From contig CALXJS010000007.1 in assembly GCA_944388685.1 (NCBI GenBank), forward strand, positions 1 through 38,870: a stretch of DNA of 38,870 nt, in the 5' to 3' direction. Both the position numbers and the translations under genes were made by a program. Each line of letters starts with the position of its first letter. The stretch's first letter is position 1. Source of the DNA: an uncultured Clostridia bacterium (GTDB taxonomy: Bacteria; Bacillota_A; Clostridia; TANB77; CAG-508). A model generated the notes under the pieces. It ran no database searches. It saw nothing but the letters and a program-made list of their open reading frames with translations, and had not been told where the DNA came from. Positions 17,813 through 27,218 of the stretch are shown one piece after another.

Positions 17813-17893
17813 CTCTAGGATTTTTTTTATCTATTGATGATTTTATCCCCATTCTCCAAACCATTCAAAATTACATAAAATTTTACAAAACAA

Positions 17894-17922
17894 TTGAATT
17901 CTTAGGTATTTTAGGATATAAT
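17894..17922 (+). promoter_or_regulatory. Promoter of asnS
   Basis: TTGAAT (17894-17899), 17 bases, TATAAT (17917-17922). The leader is about 70 bases. No T-box motif is seen. asnS thus has its own promoter, independent of the one in the inverted-repeat segment. Confidence 0.7.
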
Positions 17923-17998
17923 TACCATTGTGTATATCACAAAAATATTTTAGTTAAAAATTTTGAAAATATTTCTTTCGATTGGAGGTTTCATATTT

Positions 17999-19390
17999 AT
18001 GAAAAAATTAGTCATAAAAGATTTATTCAAAAATACAAACGAATATAAAGATAAAGAAATCACATTAGAAGGTTGGGTAAGAACCATCCGTGATTCTAAA
18101 ACATTTGGATTTATCGAACTAAATGATGGTTCATTTTTCAAGAACGTACAAATTGTATTTAGTGACAAATTAGAAAACTTTGCTGAAATATCAAAATTAT
18201 CTATCAGTTCTTCTATAAAAGTAACTGGTACTTTTGTCATTACCGAAAATGCAAAACAACCTTTTGAAATTCAAGCAAGCAACATAGAAATTTTAAATTT
18301 ATGTGATTTAGAATATCCACTTCAAAAGAAAAGACATTCTTTTGAATATTTAAGGACAATTTCACATCTTCGTCCAAGAACCAATACATTTAATGCTGTA
18401 TTTAGAGTAAGAAGTGTTTTCGCATATGCTATCCACAAATTTTTCCAAGAAAGAGGATTTGTGTATGTTCATACCCCTATTCTTACATCTAGCGATGCTG
18501 AAGGTGCAGGAGAAATGTTTAATGTGAATTCTTTTGACCTTGCCAATGTTCCAAAGACAGAAGATGGACAAGTTGATTATTCAAAAGACTTTTTCGGAAA
18601 ACCTGCACATCTAACCGTAAGTGGTCAATTAAATGTAGAAACATATGCAACTGCTTTTAGAAATGTGTATACATTTGGTCCAACATTTAGAGCTGAAAAC
18701 TCAAATACTGTAAAACACGCAGCAGAATTTTGGATGATTGAACCTGAAATTTGTTTTGCTGATTTAAATGATGATATGGATTTAGCAGAAGATATGCTTA
18801 AATATACTTTCTCTTATGTATTAGAAAATTGTAAAGAAGAAATGGAATTCTTTAATAATTTTGTAGACAAAGGTTTATTAGAAAGATTGAATAATGTTAT
18901 TCATTCTGACTTTGCTAGAATTTCCTATACTGATGCTATCAAAGAATTAGAAAAAGCAAATGACAAATTTGAATTTAAAGTATCTTGGGGTGTTGATTTA
19001 CAAACAGAACATGAAAGATATCTTTGTGAGCAAGTCTTTAAAAAGCCTGTTTTTGTAACAGACTATCCAATGGAAATTAAAGCTTTTTATATGAAACAAA
19101 ATCCAGATGGAAAAACTGTTGCAGCAGCTGACCTTTTGGCTCCTGGAATTGGTGAAATCATTGGTGGTAGTCAAAGAGAAGAAAACTATGATAAACTATT
19201 AGCAAGAATGAAAGAATTAAATATGGATATTGATAGTTATAACTGGTATTTAGATTTAAGAAAATATGGCAGTTGTGACCATGCTGGTTTCGGTTTAGGC
19301 TTTGAAAGAGCCATTATGTACTTAACTGGCATGCAAAATATTCGTGATGTAATTCCTTTCCCTAGAACACCTAAGAATTGCGAATTTTAG
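17999..19390 (+). CDS. asnS: Asparaginyl-tRNA synthetase
   Basis: This class IIb synthetase charges tRNA-Asn. The 463 residues comprise an N-terminal OB-fold anticodon domain (about 15-105, [20 protein letters not shown]) and a class II core. Motif 2 is in [21 protein letters not shown] and motif 3 in [15 protein letters not shown] near the C-terminus, and [11 protein letters not shown] and [14 protein letters not shown] are also typical. The NSNT/RHAAEFW pattern separates it from aspartyl enzymes. The start at 17999 follows TTGGAGG by about 10 bases; an upstream in-frame ATG at 17963 has no such site. It is transcribed divergently from the BspA-type surface gene. Confidence 0.96.
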   Translation: MKKLVIKDLFKNTNEYKDKEITLEGWVRTIRDSKTFGFIELNDGSFFKNVQIVFSDKLENFAEISKLSISSSIKVTGTFVITENAKQPFEIQASNIEILNLCDLEYPLQKKRHSFEYLRTISHLRPRTNTFNAVFRVRSVFAYAIHKFFQERGFVYVHTPILTSSDAEGAGEMFNVNSFDLANVPKTEDGQVDYSKDFFGKPAHLTVSGQLNVETYATAFRNVYTFGPTFRAENSNTVKHAAEFWMIEPEICFADLNDDMDLAEDMLKYTFSYVLENCKEEMEFFNNFVDKGLLERLNNVIHSDFARISYTDAIKELEKANDKFEFKVSWGVDLQTEHERYLCEQVFKKPVFVTDYPMEIKAFYMKQNPDGKTVAAADLLAPGIGEIIGGSQREENYDKLLARMKELNMDIDSYNWYLDLRKYGSCDHAGFGLGFERAIMYLTGMQNIRDVIPFPRTPKNCEF

Positions 19391-19411
19391 TTTATGCTAT
19401 TTCCGTTATAT

Positions 19412-19454
19412 GAAAGTATGCATATAATATATATTTCTTTGTATGTATACTTTC
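19412..19454 (+). terminator. Terminator between asnS and the convergent small gene
   Basis: GAAAGTAT (19412-19419) pairs with ATACTTTC (19447-19454) around an AT-rich loop. TAATTTTTAT follows. It could serve both convergent genes. Confidence 0.45.
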
Positions 19455-19476
19455 TAATTTTTATATTACATTTCAT

Positions 19477-19710
19477 TCATATATTTTTTCTAAAATCATT
19501 TTTATCTTTAATGATATTTTTATTTATAATCTGTTTTTTTATATGCATATTTATTGTTATAGACCTCGCGATTTTTTTCTTTTTTTCAGTTATTTTCGTT
19601 AATATAATTGCTACTAAAAGTAAGAAAGTAATAGCGATAGCGTTTATAATAGTAAATCTGCATTTTTTCTTTTTATACCTTTTTTTACCATATTTATCCT
19701 TTGGTTTCAC
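19477..19710 (-). CDS. Small single-helix membrane protein, unknown function
   Basis: A 77-residue protein starting at GTG (19710) with AAGGGAG about eight bases upstream and a good promoter further up. It has a basic N-terminus (KKRYKKKKCRF), one membrane helix (about residues 20-40, IINAIAITFLLLVAIIL), and a basic tail. I do not recognise a family. The opposite strand has a longer hydrophobic frame (19394-19810) beginning four bases after asnS without a ribosome site; the minus gene explains the region better. Confidence 0.5.
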   Translation of the reverse strand: MKPKDKYGKKRYKKKKCRFTIINAIAITFLLLVAIILTKITEKKKKIARSITINMHIKKQIINKNIIKDKNDFRKNI

Positions 19711-19771
19711 ATTATTTCTCCCTTATTCTTTAATCTATTTTTTAATTTCTAATCTTTGCACTTACATTTTT

Positions 19772-19800
19772 ATTGTACTATTAGTGCAACATTTTTGCAA
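19772..19800 (-). promoter_or_regulatory. Promoter of the small membrane protein gene
   Basis: Minus-strand TTGCAA (19800-19795), 17 bases, TACAAT (19777-19772), about 60 bases before the GTG start. Confidence 0.5.
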
Positions 19801-19883
19801 GCACTTTTAAGTGCATATTTTATGATTTTTTAATTGTAAAATATTTATAATAACCATATTTTTATTGATTGGTGGTGATAATT

Positions 19884-20093
19884 TTGCAAAAATTAAAAAT
19901 TCCTAGAAATCATAGTGGTATCACTAAAACTCTAAGGCTACCAGAAAACTTAGTTAATGATATTCAAATTTTAGCTGATTTAAAAAATATTTCTTTTAAT
20001 AGAGCCGTTATTGAACTGTTAGATTTTTCTCTTAAAAATTTAGATGATAGTGATGAAAAATTGATTGAACAAAAGCGAAAAGAAATAGATTAG
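19884..20093 (+). CDS. Ribbon-helix-helix (Arc/CopG-like) small DNA-binding protein
   Basis: A 69-residue protein. TKTLRLPENLVNDIQILADL gives the strand and first helix, and KNISFNRAVIELLDFSLKNL gives the second helix of an Arc/CopG ribbon-helix-helix fold. Such proteins bind DNA as dimers and are often antitoxins or small repressors; no toxin gene adjoins. The start is probably TTG at 19884, placed six to seven bases after GGTGGTGAT; the frame itself opens at 19869. The stop codon TAG shares its last base with the first base of the palindromic element at 20093, so the gene ends exactly at the element. Confidence 0.65.
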   Translation: MQKLKIPRNHSGITKTLRLPENLVNDIQILADLKNISFNRAVIELLDFSLKNLDDSDEKLIEQKRKEID

Positions 20094-20370
20094 AGACAAT
20101 TCGGGCCAGGTTGGTTTTTGTCTCACTTTTGTCGAAAAATGGCGAATGAATATTTCCTTTTGGAAATTTTTAGTTTAATTAAAAAATAATAAAAAATGTA
20201 TATAATATTTTATTCATTAAATAGCTAACATTTAATCTCGCAAAATATTATATACATTTTTTGTTTAGTTTCAAATTTAAATTAAAGATATGTATTCAAA
20301 GAAAATATCATATTCATTCGCCATTTTTCGACAAAAGTGAGACAAAAACCAACCTGGCCCGAATTGTCTC
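20093..20370. mobile_element. 278-bp MITE-like element (family B, copy 2) with nested family A core
   Basis: The arms 20093-20148 and 20315-20370 are perfect 56-bp reverse complements, extendable by five more pairs. They match the arms of 7855-7990 with scattered changes, each change present on both arms. It fills the whole gap between the stops of the RHH gene and proS. T5 follows on the plus strand, so it may also end transcription from both sides. Confidence 0.75.
20191..20262. repeat. Nested palindrome, family A core (copy 1)
   Basis: 20191-20211 and 20242-20262 are perfect 21-bp arms. The 30-base centre, ATTCATTAAATAGCTAACAT then TTAATCTCGC, recurs (with small changes) at the two inner ends of the element 29647-29833 on the opposite strand. 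Confidence 0.6.
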
Positions 20371-20373
20371 TTT

Positions 20374-21813
20374 TTAATATTGTCTTCCCCAAACTACCAT
20401 TTTTGTAGCTGGTTTTCCACAACATACACAAGTATCTGAAATATGTTCTTGTTCAAAAGGCATACATCTAGATGGTGCACCTGTTACTTCTTTTACTTTG
20501 TCTTCACATTCTTGGTTTCCACACCACATTGTTTTTACATATCCTTGATTTTCATCTAAGTTTTTCTTTAATTCTTCCATCGTTTTTGCTGTTGTTGTTT
20601 TTTCTTCTACTCTTTTTTTGCACACATCATACATAGATTTTTGTATATCTTTCAATAGTTCTTCTAATTTTTCTTCTATATTTTCTAATTTTACAGAAAT
20701 CTTTTCTGAAGTGTCTCTTCTAACCAAAACAGCTTCTCCATTTTCGATATCACGAGGTCCCATTTCAATTCTAACTGGTACACCTCTCATTTCCCAGTCA
20801 TTAAATTTATATCCTACAGAATAATTATCTCTATCATCTAATTCCATTCTAAATTTTTTACTCAATTTTTCTTTTAATTTATTTGTTGCTTCTAGCACAC
20901 CTTCTTTTTGTTGTGCGATTGGCACAATCACTGCTTGAATTGGTGCAACTAGTGGTGGTAATTTTAGCCCTCTGTTATCTCCATGAGCCATGATAACTGC
21001 TCCAATTAGTCTTGTACTAATGCCCCATGATGTTTGATATGCATATTCTTGTTCTCCATTTTTGTTTTGGAATTTAACATCAAATGGTTTTGTAAAGTTT
21101 TGACCAAAATAATGTGATGTTCCTCCTTGTAAGGCTCTTCCATCTTGCATTAATGTTTCTACTGTATAAGTTGCCTCTGCTCCAGCAAATTGTTCTTTTT
21201 TTGTTTTTTGACCTTTTAATACTGGTATAGCTAATAAATTTTCTATGACATCTGTATAAACTTCTAACATATCCATTGTAAATTGTTTTGCTTCTTCCTC
21301 TGTTTCATGAATGGTATGTCCTTCTTGCCATAAAAATTCTCTTGAACGTAAAAATGGTCTAGTTTCTTTTTCCCATCTTAATACATTACACCATTGATTA
21401 TATTTAAATGGCAAATCTCTCCATGAACTTAGCCATTTTGAATACATAGTAGAAAAGATTGTTTCAGAAGTAGGTCTTACACATAATCTTTCTTCTAGTT
21501 CTTCTCCTCCACCCATGGTTACCCAAGCAACCTCTGGTGCAAATCCTTCTACATGCTCTTTTTCTTTATTTAACAAACTTTCTGGAATTAATACTGGCAT
21601 AGAAATATTTTTTACCCCATGCTCTTTAAACTTCTTGTCTGTATAGTTTTGTATATTTTCCCAAATGGCATATCCATAAGGTCTAATGGCAACAAATCCT
21701 TTGACATCTGTATAATCTGCCAATCCTGCTTTTAATACAATGTCTGTATACCACTGTGGAAAATTTTCATCTATATTCGTAATATCTTTTACAAATTGTT
21801 TATCATTTTTCAT
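20374..21813 (-). CDS. proS: Prolyl-tRNA synthetase (short, archaeal/eukaryote-like type)
   Basis: This class II synthetase charges tRNA-Pro. The 479-residue length, absence of the long editing insertion, and C-terminal zinc-type tail ([18 protein letters not shown]) mark the ProS type 3 form common in Clostridia and Mollicutes. [53 protein letters not shown] (motif 2), [14 protein letters not shown] and [12 protein letters not shown] (motif 3 region) are all present. Several ATGs lie in tandem; the one at 21813 has AAAGGA about eight bases upstream. It overlaps the end of scpB by 11 bases, so the two are coupled. Confidence 0.95.
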   Translation of the reverse strand: MKNDKQFVKDITNIDENFPQWYTDIVLKAGLADYTDVKGFVAIRPYGYAIWENIQNYTDKKFKEHGVKNISMPVLIPESLLNKEKEHVEGFAPEVAWVTMGGGEELEERLCVRPTSETIFSTMYSKWLSSWRDLPFKYNQWCNVLRWEKETRPFLRSREFLWQEGHTIHETEEEAKQFTMDMLEVYTDVIENLLAIPVLKGQKTKKEQFAGAEATYTVETLMQDGRALQGGTSHYFGQNFTKPFDVKFQNKNGEQEYAYQTSWGISTRLIGAVIMAHGDNRGLKLPPLVAPIQAVIVPIAQQKEGVLEATNKLKEKLSKKFRMELDDRDNYSVGYKFNDWEMRGVPVRIEMGPRDIENGEAVLVRRDTSEKISVKLENIEEKLEELLKDIQKSMYDVCKKRVEEKTTTAKTMEELKKNLDENQGYVKTMWCGNQECEDKVKEVTGAPSRCMPFEQEHISDTCVCCGKPATKMVVWGRQY

Positions 21814-22396
21814 TATTTTCATCCTTTCTTTCATCTTCGTTTTCTACCAATTCATCAATAACAATCTGTTGATTGCTATCTAATTTATATTTTGGTAATT
21901 CTGGTAAATCCTTTAATGAACTATACCCAAACATTTTCAAAAATTCATCTGTTGTTTTATAAGCCATCGGCTTACCGGGCAGGTCTGTTTTTCCTGCTTC
22001 TTCTACTAATCCATATTCTAGTAATTTATATACACAAGCATCAGCTGATACCCCTCTTATTGCTTCAATTTCTGCTCTTGTAATTCTAGGATTATATGCA
22101 ATAATAGATAAAGTTTCTAATGCTGCAGTTGATAAATTTGGTTTTGTTCGTTTATCTAGAATAGGATATATGTATTCATATAAATCCTTTTTCGTGGCTA
22201 GTTGATAACCATCTTCTACTTGAATAATTTCTATTCCTCGATTATTTGCCTTGTAATCTTCTTGCATACTTTTTATAATGGTATTGATTTCTTCTTCATT
22301 TTTTTCTAAGACTAATATTAGTTCACTGGTCTTTACAATTCTTCCTGCGGCAAATAATATGGCTTCTATAATTGCTTTTGTTTTTTCTATTTCCAT
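21803..22396 (-). CDS. scpB: Segregation and condensation protein B
   Basis: ScpB is the kleisin-associated subunit of the SMC-ScpAB chromosome condensation complex. The 197-residue protein has two winged-helix domains. [20 protein letters not shown] opens the first; [40 protein letters not shown] and [18 protein letters not shown] are typical of the second. The start ATG is preceded by AGGGA, a moderate site. A near-consensus promoter lies about 40 bases upstream. Its usual partner scpA is not in the window; proS follows in an overlapping arrangement. Confidence 0.95.
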   Translation of the reverse strand: MEIEKTKAIIEAILFAAGRIVKTSELILVLEKNEEEINTIIKSMQEDYKANNRGIEIIQVEDGYQLATKKDLYEYIYPILDKRTKPNLSTAALETLSIIAYNPRITRAEIEAIRGVSADACVYKLLEYGLVEEAGKTDLPGKPMAYKTTDEFLKMFGYSSLKDLPELPKYKLDSNQQIVIDELVENEDERKDENNEK

Positions 22397-22433
22397 TTGT
22401 TTCCCTACTTTTCTCTATTAAAATTCATTATAT

Positions 22434-22462
22434 ATTATGTCAAAAATATGTTGATATGTCAA
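22434..22462 (-). promoter_or_regulatory. Promoter of scpB-proS
   Basis: Minus-strand TTGACA (22462-22457), 17 bases, CATAAT (22439-22434). Confidence 0.7.
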
Positions 22463-22589
22463 GGTTTTTAGGGGATTTTATGTAACTTTTAGATTTTGAA
22501 AATTAATATTATTTATTTTTTCTTATATCTTCTAAAATAACATCTAATGTACTATTCAGATATCCTTGTAATGTCCATTTCTACACACA

Positions 22590-22631
22590 AAAAAATCTAG
22601 TATGCAGATTTTAATTTCCACACACTAGATT
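22590..22631 (-). terminator. Terminator after the GLUG surface gene
   Basis: Minus-strand AATCTAGT / ACTAGATT with a 22-base loop, followed by TTTTTTG, about 50 bases past the stop at 22681. Confidence 0.55.
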
Positions 22632-22680
22632 ATACACTCTCAGCAATTTAGTACATAAAATTTAAATATTAATTTTCTTC

Positions 22681-24595
22681 TTATTCAAATATTGGATATC
22701 CATCTTCTCCCATTTTCCAACTTTGCCATTCATCCATATGCTCTATATTACTAATATTATTATTTAAGATTGTTGCCGTAATTTCTGATATAGCATCACA
22801 AGCTGTCACTTGATTTACATCATCTTCTCCCCACCCAATTGCAGTTTTTGTATCATCTTGTTTTAAATAGTAACATTTATTCATTGTAACAGTTCCATTG
22901 TTAACTATCCCTATTATTCCTCCTATATTATTAGTACTATGTCCTCGACTTAAAATAGCTATATTATAGCAATTATTTATATTTATTGTTGCTCCTCCTA
23001 TTATTTGACCTATTATTCCTCCACTTACTTGAAATGTATCTGCTTCTTTACTAATTTTTCCTACATTAAAGCAATTACTTATTTCATTATCCGTCATATT
23101 ATTTACATTACCTGCTATCCCTCCTGAATTATTTCCCTGTACTTCACCCATATTGTATGAATTTATTATTTTATTTCCGAGCGCCCATTGATCCTTCTAT
23201 TCCACCTACATAATTTCCAGATATATTGCCTTTATTATAACAATGATTTATTATCTTAGAATTACTACCTACTATTCCTCCTGCGTATGAGTTTCCAGAA
23301 GCTTTTACGTTTCCAAGATTATAACAATTTTCTATATTTTCTCCAGTGATACCTAATATTCCCCCTACGCTAGAGATTCCTGATATATCTCCTTCATTAT
23401 AACAATTTATAACTATTGTAGTTTTATTAACACTTCCTGCGGCAATCCCGCCTGTATAAAGAGTTCCTGTGATGTCTCCTTTATTATAACAGTTTTCTAT
23501 TGTTCCTACTATACCTCTCAAATCACAGCATATCCCTCCTGCACTATTTTGTGTTCCGGTTGTAATAACATCCCCTGTATTATAACAATTTTTTATTGAT
23601 ATAGAATAACCACAAATTCCAGCAACATTTCCGCCTTCAGACGTGATGTTTGCTTTATTCCAACAATTTTCAATTATGTTTGAATACGTACAAATTCCAA
23701 CAGCATTTGACTGCATAGAAGTAATATTTCCTGTTATTCCTATATTTTCTATTTTTTCTATATAATTAGTTCCTACAAAAAGTCCTGCTTCTGTATCTCT
23801 ATTAATATAAATATTTTGTATTTCATAATTATTACCATTAAAATATCCCCAAAAATTGTTAATAGGGGTAAATCCTATGCTATTCATTAGTTCTTCTCGT
23901 AATTCTTCTACAACCCCATTTTTGTTTATATCTCCAAAATCTTTTCTTTTACTATCTACATAGGATAACTTAGATTTAAAATTTAATGTTGTATCTAAAA
24001 TTACATATTTACCAGTAAAGCTATCTTCTTCTAGTATTTCTTCTGTGGTTCCATCTTCCTTAAGCTTCATTCCTGCTCCATTTGTCATATTAGAAAATAC
24101 TACTAGATCCTCTATACTTCTTATTACATATGGATTTTCTTTTGTTCCACTTCCTGTAAGTATTCCCGGTGATTCATCATCTACGATTTGTTGTACATCA
24201 CCTACATTTCCATCTTTATCAACTATATAATATCTTTTACTCTCTATAAACGCTACTTCAAACTCATCATCAAGGTCATTAACCTCTGTTTTTCCATCAC
24301 CTGTTATTTTATTTAATTGTTCCTGTAATTCATTTTGTTCTATGTTTCCATATTTATTATTCCCCATAGCCTGTACTGTTGCAGTATTGACAATTTCTTT
24401 TTCATTTGCAATTTCTGACTCTTCTTTTGCCTGTCCAGCATTTCCAATAATTCCATTATCTCCTGTAATTGCTCCAATTGTAATTCCGGCCAATATTAAC
24501 AATACAATTATCATTATAACTAAAACTAGTAACGTAATTCCTTTTTGATTTTCTATTTTATTATCTTCCTCTCCATATTTTTCTTTTTTATTCAT
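22681..24595 (-). CDS. Prepilin-like GLUG-repeat surface protein, split by a +1 shift at CGG
   Basis: Frames 24595-23171 and 23151-22681 join into one 637-residue protein if the C at 23179 is skipped. The N-terminus is prepilin-like (KGITLLVLVIMIIVLLILAG, then GDNGIIGNAGQA). About 150 residues later GSGTKENPYVIRSIEDL begins a GLUG-repeat beta-helix (IENCYNKGDITG, GGIAG units) that runs to the end. The zero frame reads GGC GCT CGG AAA TAA. Skipping C gives GAGNKIINSYNMGEVQG, which continues the repeat rhythm. The downstream frame has no ribosome site of its own. The start at 24595 has AAGGA seven bases before. Related repeat proteins act as adhesins; the role here is inferred. A candidate invertible promoter lies upstream. 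Confidence 0.8.
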
Positions 24596-24650
24596 TTTTT
24601 ATCCTTCTTTCCTTATTTTTCTTTTGCCTTTAAGTTTTTTAGTTTCAAAA

Positions 24651-24869
24651 TTTTCTTAGAGTTTAATACTCTAAGAAAATACAAAAATTCATAAACTTCA
24701 AATATATTAGACTTTTCAGGATTTTCTATTTTTTACAATTTTAAAAAAAACTTAAAAATTTTATATATAGTTTTCTATAAATTTTTTTATCTTTTTATTG
24801 ACTTTACTATATTTTATTGTTAAAATCGAACTGTAAGAAATTTTCTTAGAGTATTAAATTCTAAGAAAA
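24651..24869. promoter_or_regulatory. Candidate invertible promoter segment 2 (OFF orientation)
   Basis: 29-base repeats at 24651-24679 and 24841-24869 are inverted copies with one mismatch (each is itself a TTCTTAGA/TCTAAGAA hairpin). They bound 219 bp. Inside, TTGACT (24798-24803), 17 bases, TAAAAT (24821-24826) reads plus, away from the GLUG gene, directly into the distal hairpin. From 24870 to 25021 I see nothing else recognisable. Confidence 0.6.
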
Positions 24870-25021
24870 TTTTATTATTTTATTATTTTTTATTAAATTT
24901 TATATATTATTAACAATGGCTGTTTATATCTAGGATTTTTTCCTCAATAACTAATTTAAAAATGTCTCAAAAAGAAACGTCCCCAATTGGACATAAAATT
25001 ACATAAATTGTCAATTTTATC

Positions 25022-25050
25022 TTGCACTTTTTTCACATATATGCTAAGAT
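25022..25050 (+). promoter_or_regulatory. Promoter of the 54-residue gene
   Basis: TTGCAC (25022-25027), 17 bases, TAAGAT (25045-25050), about 28 bases before the ATG. Confidence 0.6.
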
Positions 25051-25077
25051 TAAAAAAAATACTAAGGGGGTAATCCT

Positions 25078-25242
25078 ATGAGCGAGGATAAAAAAATAGA
25101 AATTGTACCAGGTAATGAAAATGATTTAGATATTTCTCCTGTACATGACCATATTAGCCCAATAAAACCACAAAATACAGATGATAAAAAGCCAAAAAAT
25201 ATTGTTATACCTAAAGAGAAAAAAGAAGAAGACAAAAAATAA
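25078..25242 (+). CDS. Small acidic/lysine-rich protein, unknown function
   Basis: A 54-codon gene with AAGGGGG before ATG and its own promoter. The product begins MSEDKKIEIVPGNENDLDIS, continues PVHDHISPIKP and ends in a Lys/Glu-rich tail. It has no signal peptide, helix or cysteine and is probably disordered. I do not recognise the family. The strong expression signals support it as real. Confidence 0.65.
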   Translation: MSEDKKIEIVPGNENDLDISPVHDHISPIKPQNTDDKKPKNIVIPKEKKEEDKK

Positions 25243-25308
25243 TGCAAGAATTTTATTCTAATAATTTTGCTTTTTTTAAACTTTAGGAAATTGTATTAAC
25301 TATACTTA

Positions 25309-25363
25309 AAAAAATGATTATATTAAAATACTGTTAACCTGTATTTTTACATAATCATTTTTT
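25309..25363. terminator. Bidirectional terminator
   Basis: AAAAAATGATTAT (25309-25321) and ATAATCATTTTTT (25351-25363) form a 13-bp stem between the convergent 54-residue gene and the ATPase gene. The A- and T-rich stem ends give a T-run in either direction. Confidence 0.55.
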
Positions 25364-25419
25364 ACTTCTTGGATATTTATTTTTAACATTTTTATGCTTT
25401 TTTACTTTTTCGAAACGAA

Positions 25420-27087
25420 TTAATATACTTCCATTTTTACTTCTTTACCCTTAAATGCATAAACCATTTTTGTAATGTTCTTAAATCCTCTTTCCCTTAA
25501 ATTTTGTTCATATCCTTTTTCTTCTATTTGCTTTTTGGCATTTTCTATCGTTTCTTTTATTGTTTTTTCTTCTTTATCTTCTAAAACTTTAAATTCCATT
25601 ATAAAGCTATTTCCATTCTTATCTTTTGGCTCTAACATGATGTCATATCTTCCAATTCCTGATTCTCTATTAGAATTTACGTAGTATGTGTCTTTTAATC
25701 CTACTAACATGCCTAGTACAAATGCATGATAAAAGTTTTCCGCAGTGTTTTCCCCTACATCCATATAACTAAACATTTCTCTCACTAGTATGTCAAATTT
25801 CTTTTCATATTCTTTCAAATTTAATGTTATTAAATCTTTTAAGATACTTTTCAAGTCATTTCCAATTACTTTATTTCTAAACCAATCATTTATGATTTGT
25901 TGGAATAATAGCTTTATTTCATAATTTGGTAATTTTACTTTGTAGATATGTTCTGCTAAATTTACAACTTCTGTTACTTTTAAATAGCCTGTTCCTAGCA
26001 TTAGTCCCCAGATATTGTCCTCATTATTTTCTATTCCTACAATTACTGTTTCTAAATTGATTGGTACTTCTATTTCTTCATCTTTTAATAATCTTTCTAT
26101 CTTTTCTTTGATTGTGCTTGAATTTTTTAATACTAATTTGATTAAATCGTTTGAACTTGTATTTACCCAATATTGTATTAATTTTCTATCTGTTAAATAA
26201 TTTAATATGCTCCATGGATTGTAGATTCCTTCTACATCTCCTATTGTATATCCATCATACCATTTTTTGATTTCTTCTTTTTCATCTTCAATTTCGAAAT
26301 CTTGTATTACCTTATCCATTTCTTCTTCCGTAATACCAAAATCATCTGCAAATTCATTGTCTAATACTGTAAATACCTTAAAATTGTTTGCTCCACTAAA
26401 TATACTTTCTTTTGCTACTCTAGATACTCCTGTTAATACTGTCTTTTCTAAATATGGATTATCTTTAAAAGTTAATCCATAAAATGTTTTAAAGAATTTT
26501 ACTGCCTCATCATAATATCCCTCTACATAAGCATTTTGTAATGGTACATCATATTCGTCAACTAATAGTATTACTGGTCTATCGTAATGTCTGTTTAAAT
26601 ATTTTGATAATTCTTTTACACTATTCTTTAGTGTTACTTCGTCTTCTCTAGCAAATAATATATCTGTTATTCTGGCTTTTTCTTCTGGATAGATTTTATC
26701 ACTATCTAATAAATAACGATGTTCCTGATACATATCAATCACTGCTGTTTTCATATCTAACAACATATTTTCATAATTCGTATCTTGTACATCTTTTAAT
26801 GTAATATAAATGACTGGATAATACCCCAATTTTGAAGTGTACTTTTCATTTTGATTCATAATTTTTAAGCCTTCAAATAATTCTTTATTATCTTTTTGTC
26901 TACAATCAAAATAATATTTTAGCATACTCATATTTAAGGTTTTTCCAAATCTTCGAGGTCTTGTTATTAAGTTTACTCCTGATTGATTATCTATAATATC
27001 TTTTATAAACATTGTTTTATCTATGTAATAATTTTCTCTTTTACGTAACATTTTAAAGTCACTAATTCCAATACCTATTCCTGTCAT
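25420..27087 (-). CDS. AAA-ATPase with C-terminal PD-(D/E)XK nuclease-like domain
   Basis: A 555-residue protein of the AAA-ATPase_like/PDDEXK_9 family, common in gut Firmicutes and Bacteroidetes. The N-terminal ATPase has IGISDFKMLR, YYIDKT, a Walker-A-like RPRRFGKTLNMSML (about residues 43-56) and Walker B VILLVDEYDVPL (about 172-183), plus GVSRVAKESIFSG. The C-terminal nuclease-like domain has GIGRYDIMLEP and SFIMEFKV (the D...ExK triad). The function is unproven; a role in mobile-element or defence biology is often suggested. AAGGAGG precedes the ATG, and it is divergent from mutS2. It is intact and full-length. Confidence 0.88.
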   Translation of the reverse strand: MTGIGIGISDFKMLRKRENYYIDKTMFIKDIIDNQSGVNLITRPRRFGKTLNMSMLKYYFDCRQKDNKELFEGLKIMNQNEKYTSKLGYYPVIYITLKDVQDTNYENMLLDMKTAVIDMYQEHRYLLDSDKIYPEEKARITDILFAREDEVTLKNSVKELSKYLNRHYDRPVILLVDEYDVPLQNAYVEGYYDEAVKFFKTFYGLTFKDNPYLEKTVLTGVSRVAKESIFSGANNFKVFTVLDNEFADDFGITEEEMDKVIQDFEIEDEKEEIKKWYDGYTIGDVEGIYNPWSILNYLTDRKLIQYWVNTSSNDLIKLVLKNSSTIKEKIERLLKDEEIEVPINLETVIVGIENNEDNIWGLMLGTGYLKVTEVVNLAEHIYKVKLPNYEIKLLFQQIINDWFRNKVIGNDLKSILKDLITLNLKEYEKKFDILVREMFSYMDVGENTAENFYHAFVLGMLVGLKDTYYVNSNRESGIGRYDIMLEPKDKNGNSFIMEFKVLEDKEEKTIKETIENAKKQIEEKGYEQNLRERGFKNITKMVYAFKGKEVKMEVY

Positions 27088-27118
27088 TAGTTACCTCCTT
27101 GTTTTTTACTTTACATGT

Positions 27119-27147
27119 ATTCTAACATACATAGGTTATAAAATCAA
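27119..27147 (-). promoter_or_regulatory. Promoter of the AAA-ATPase gene
   Basis: Minus-strand TTGATT (27147-27142), 17 bases, TAGAAT (27124-27119). Confidence 0.6.
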
Positions 27148-27157
27148 TACAACAATT

Positions 27158-27186
27158 TTGACTATTTTGCAAAATCCTTGTATAAT
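27158..27186 (+). promoter_or_regulatory. Promoter of mutS2
   Basis: TTGACT (27158-27163), 17 bases, TATAAT (27181-27186). It lies back to back with the promoter of the ATPase gene. Confidence 0.75.
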
Positions 27187-27218
27187 AGTGATATTGAAAA
27201 ATGAAAGGAATTATTGAT

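Noticed and set aside
17813..17998. T-box leader for asnS
   Set aside because: The leader after the promoter is only about 70 bases and shows no T-box sequence or terminator.
19394..19810. 138-codon very hydrophobic plus-strand frame after asnS
   Set aside because: It has no ribosome site, is Phe/Ile-rich from AT-rich DNA, and lies opposite a minus-strand gene with promoter and ribosome site. A real membrane protein cannot be fully excluded.
24950..25000. Fragment AATGTCTCAAAAAGAAACGT-CCCCAATTGGAC as another family B copy
   Set aside because: It shares only a short CCCCAATTG stretch, and no partner arm is found.
25062..25247. Minus-strand frame opposite the 54-residue gene
   Set aside because: It is a shadow. 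The plus-strand gene has a promoter and ribosome site.
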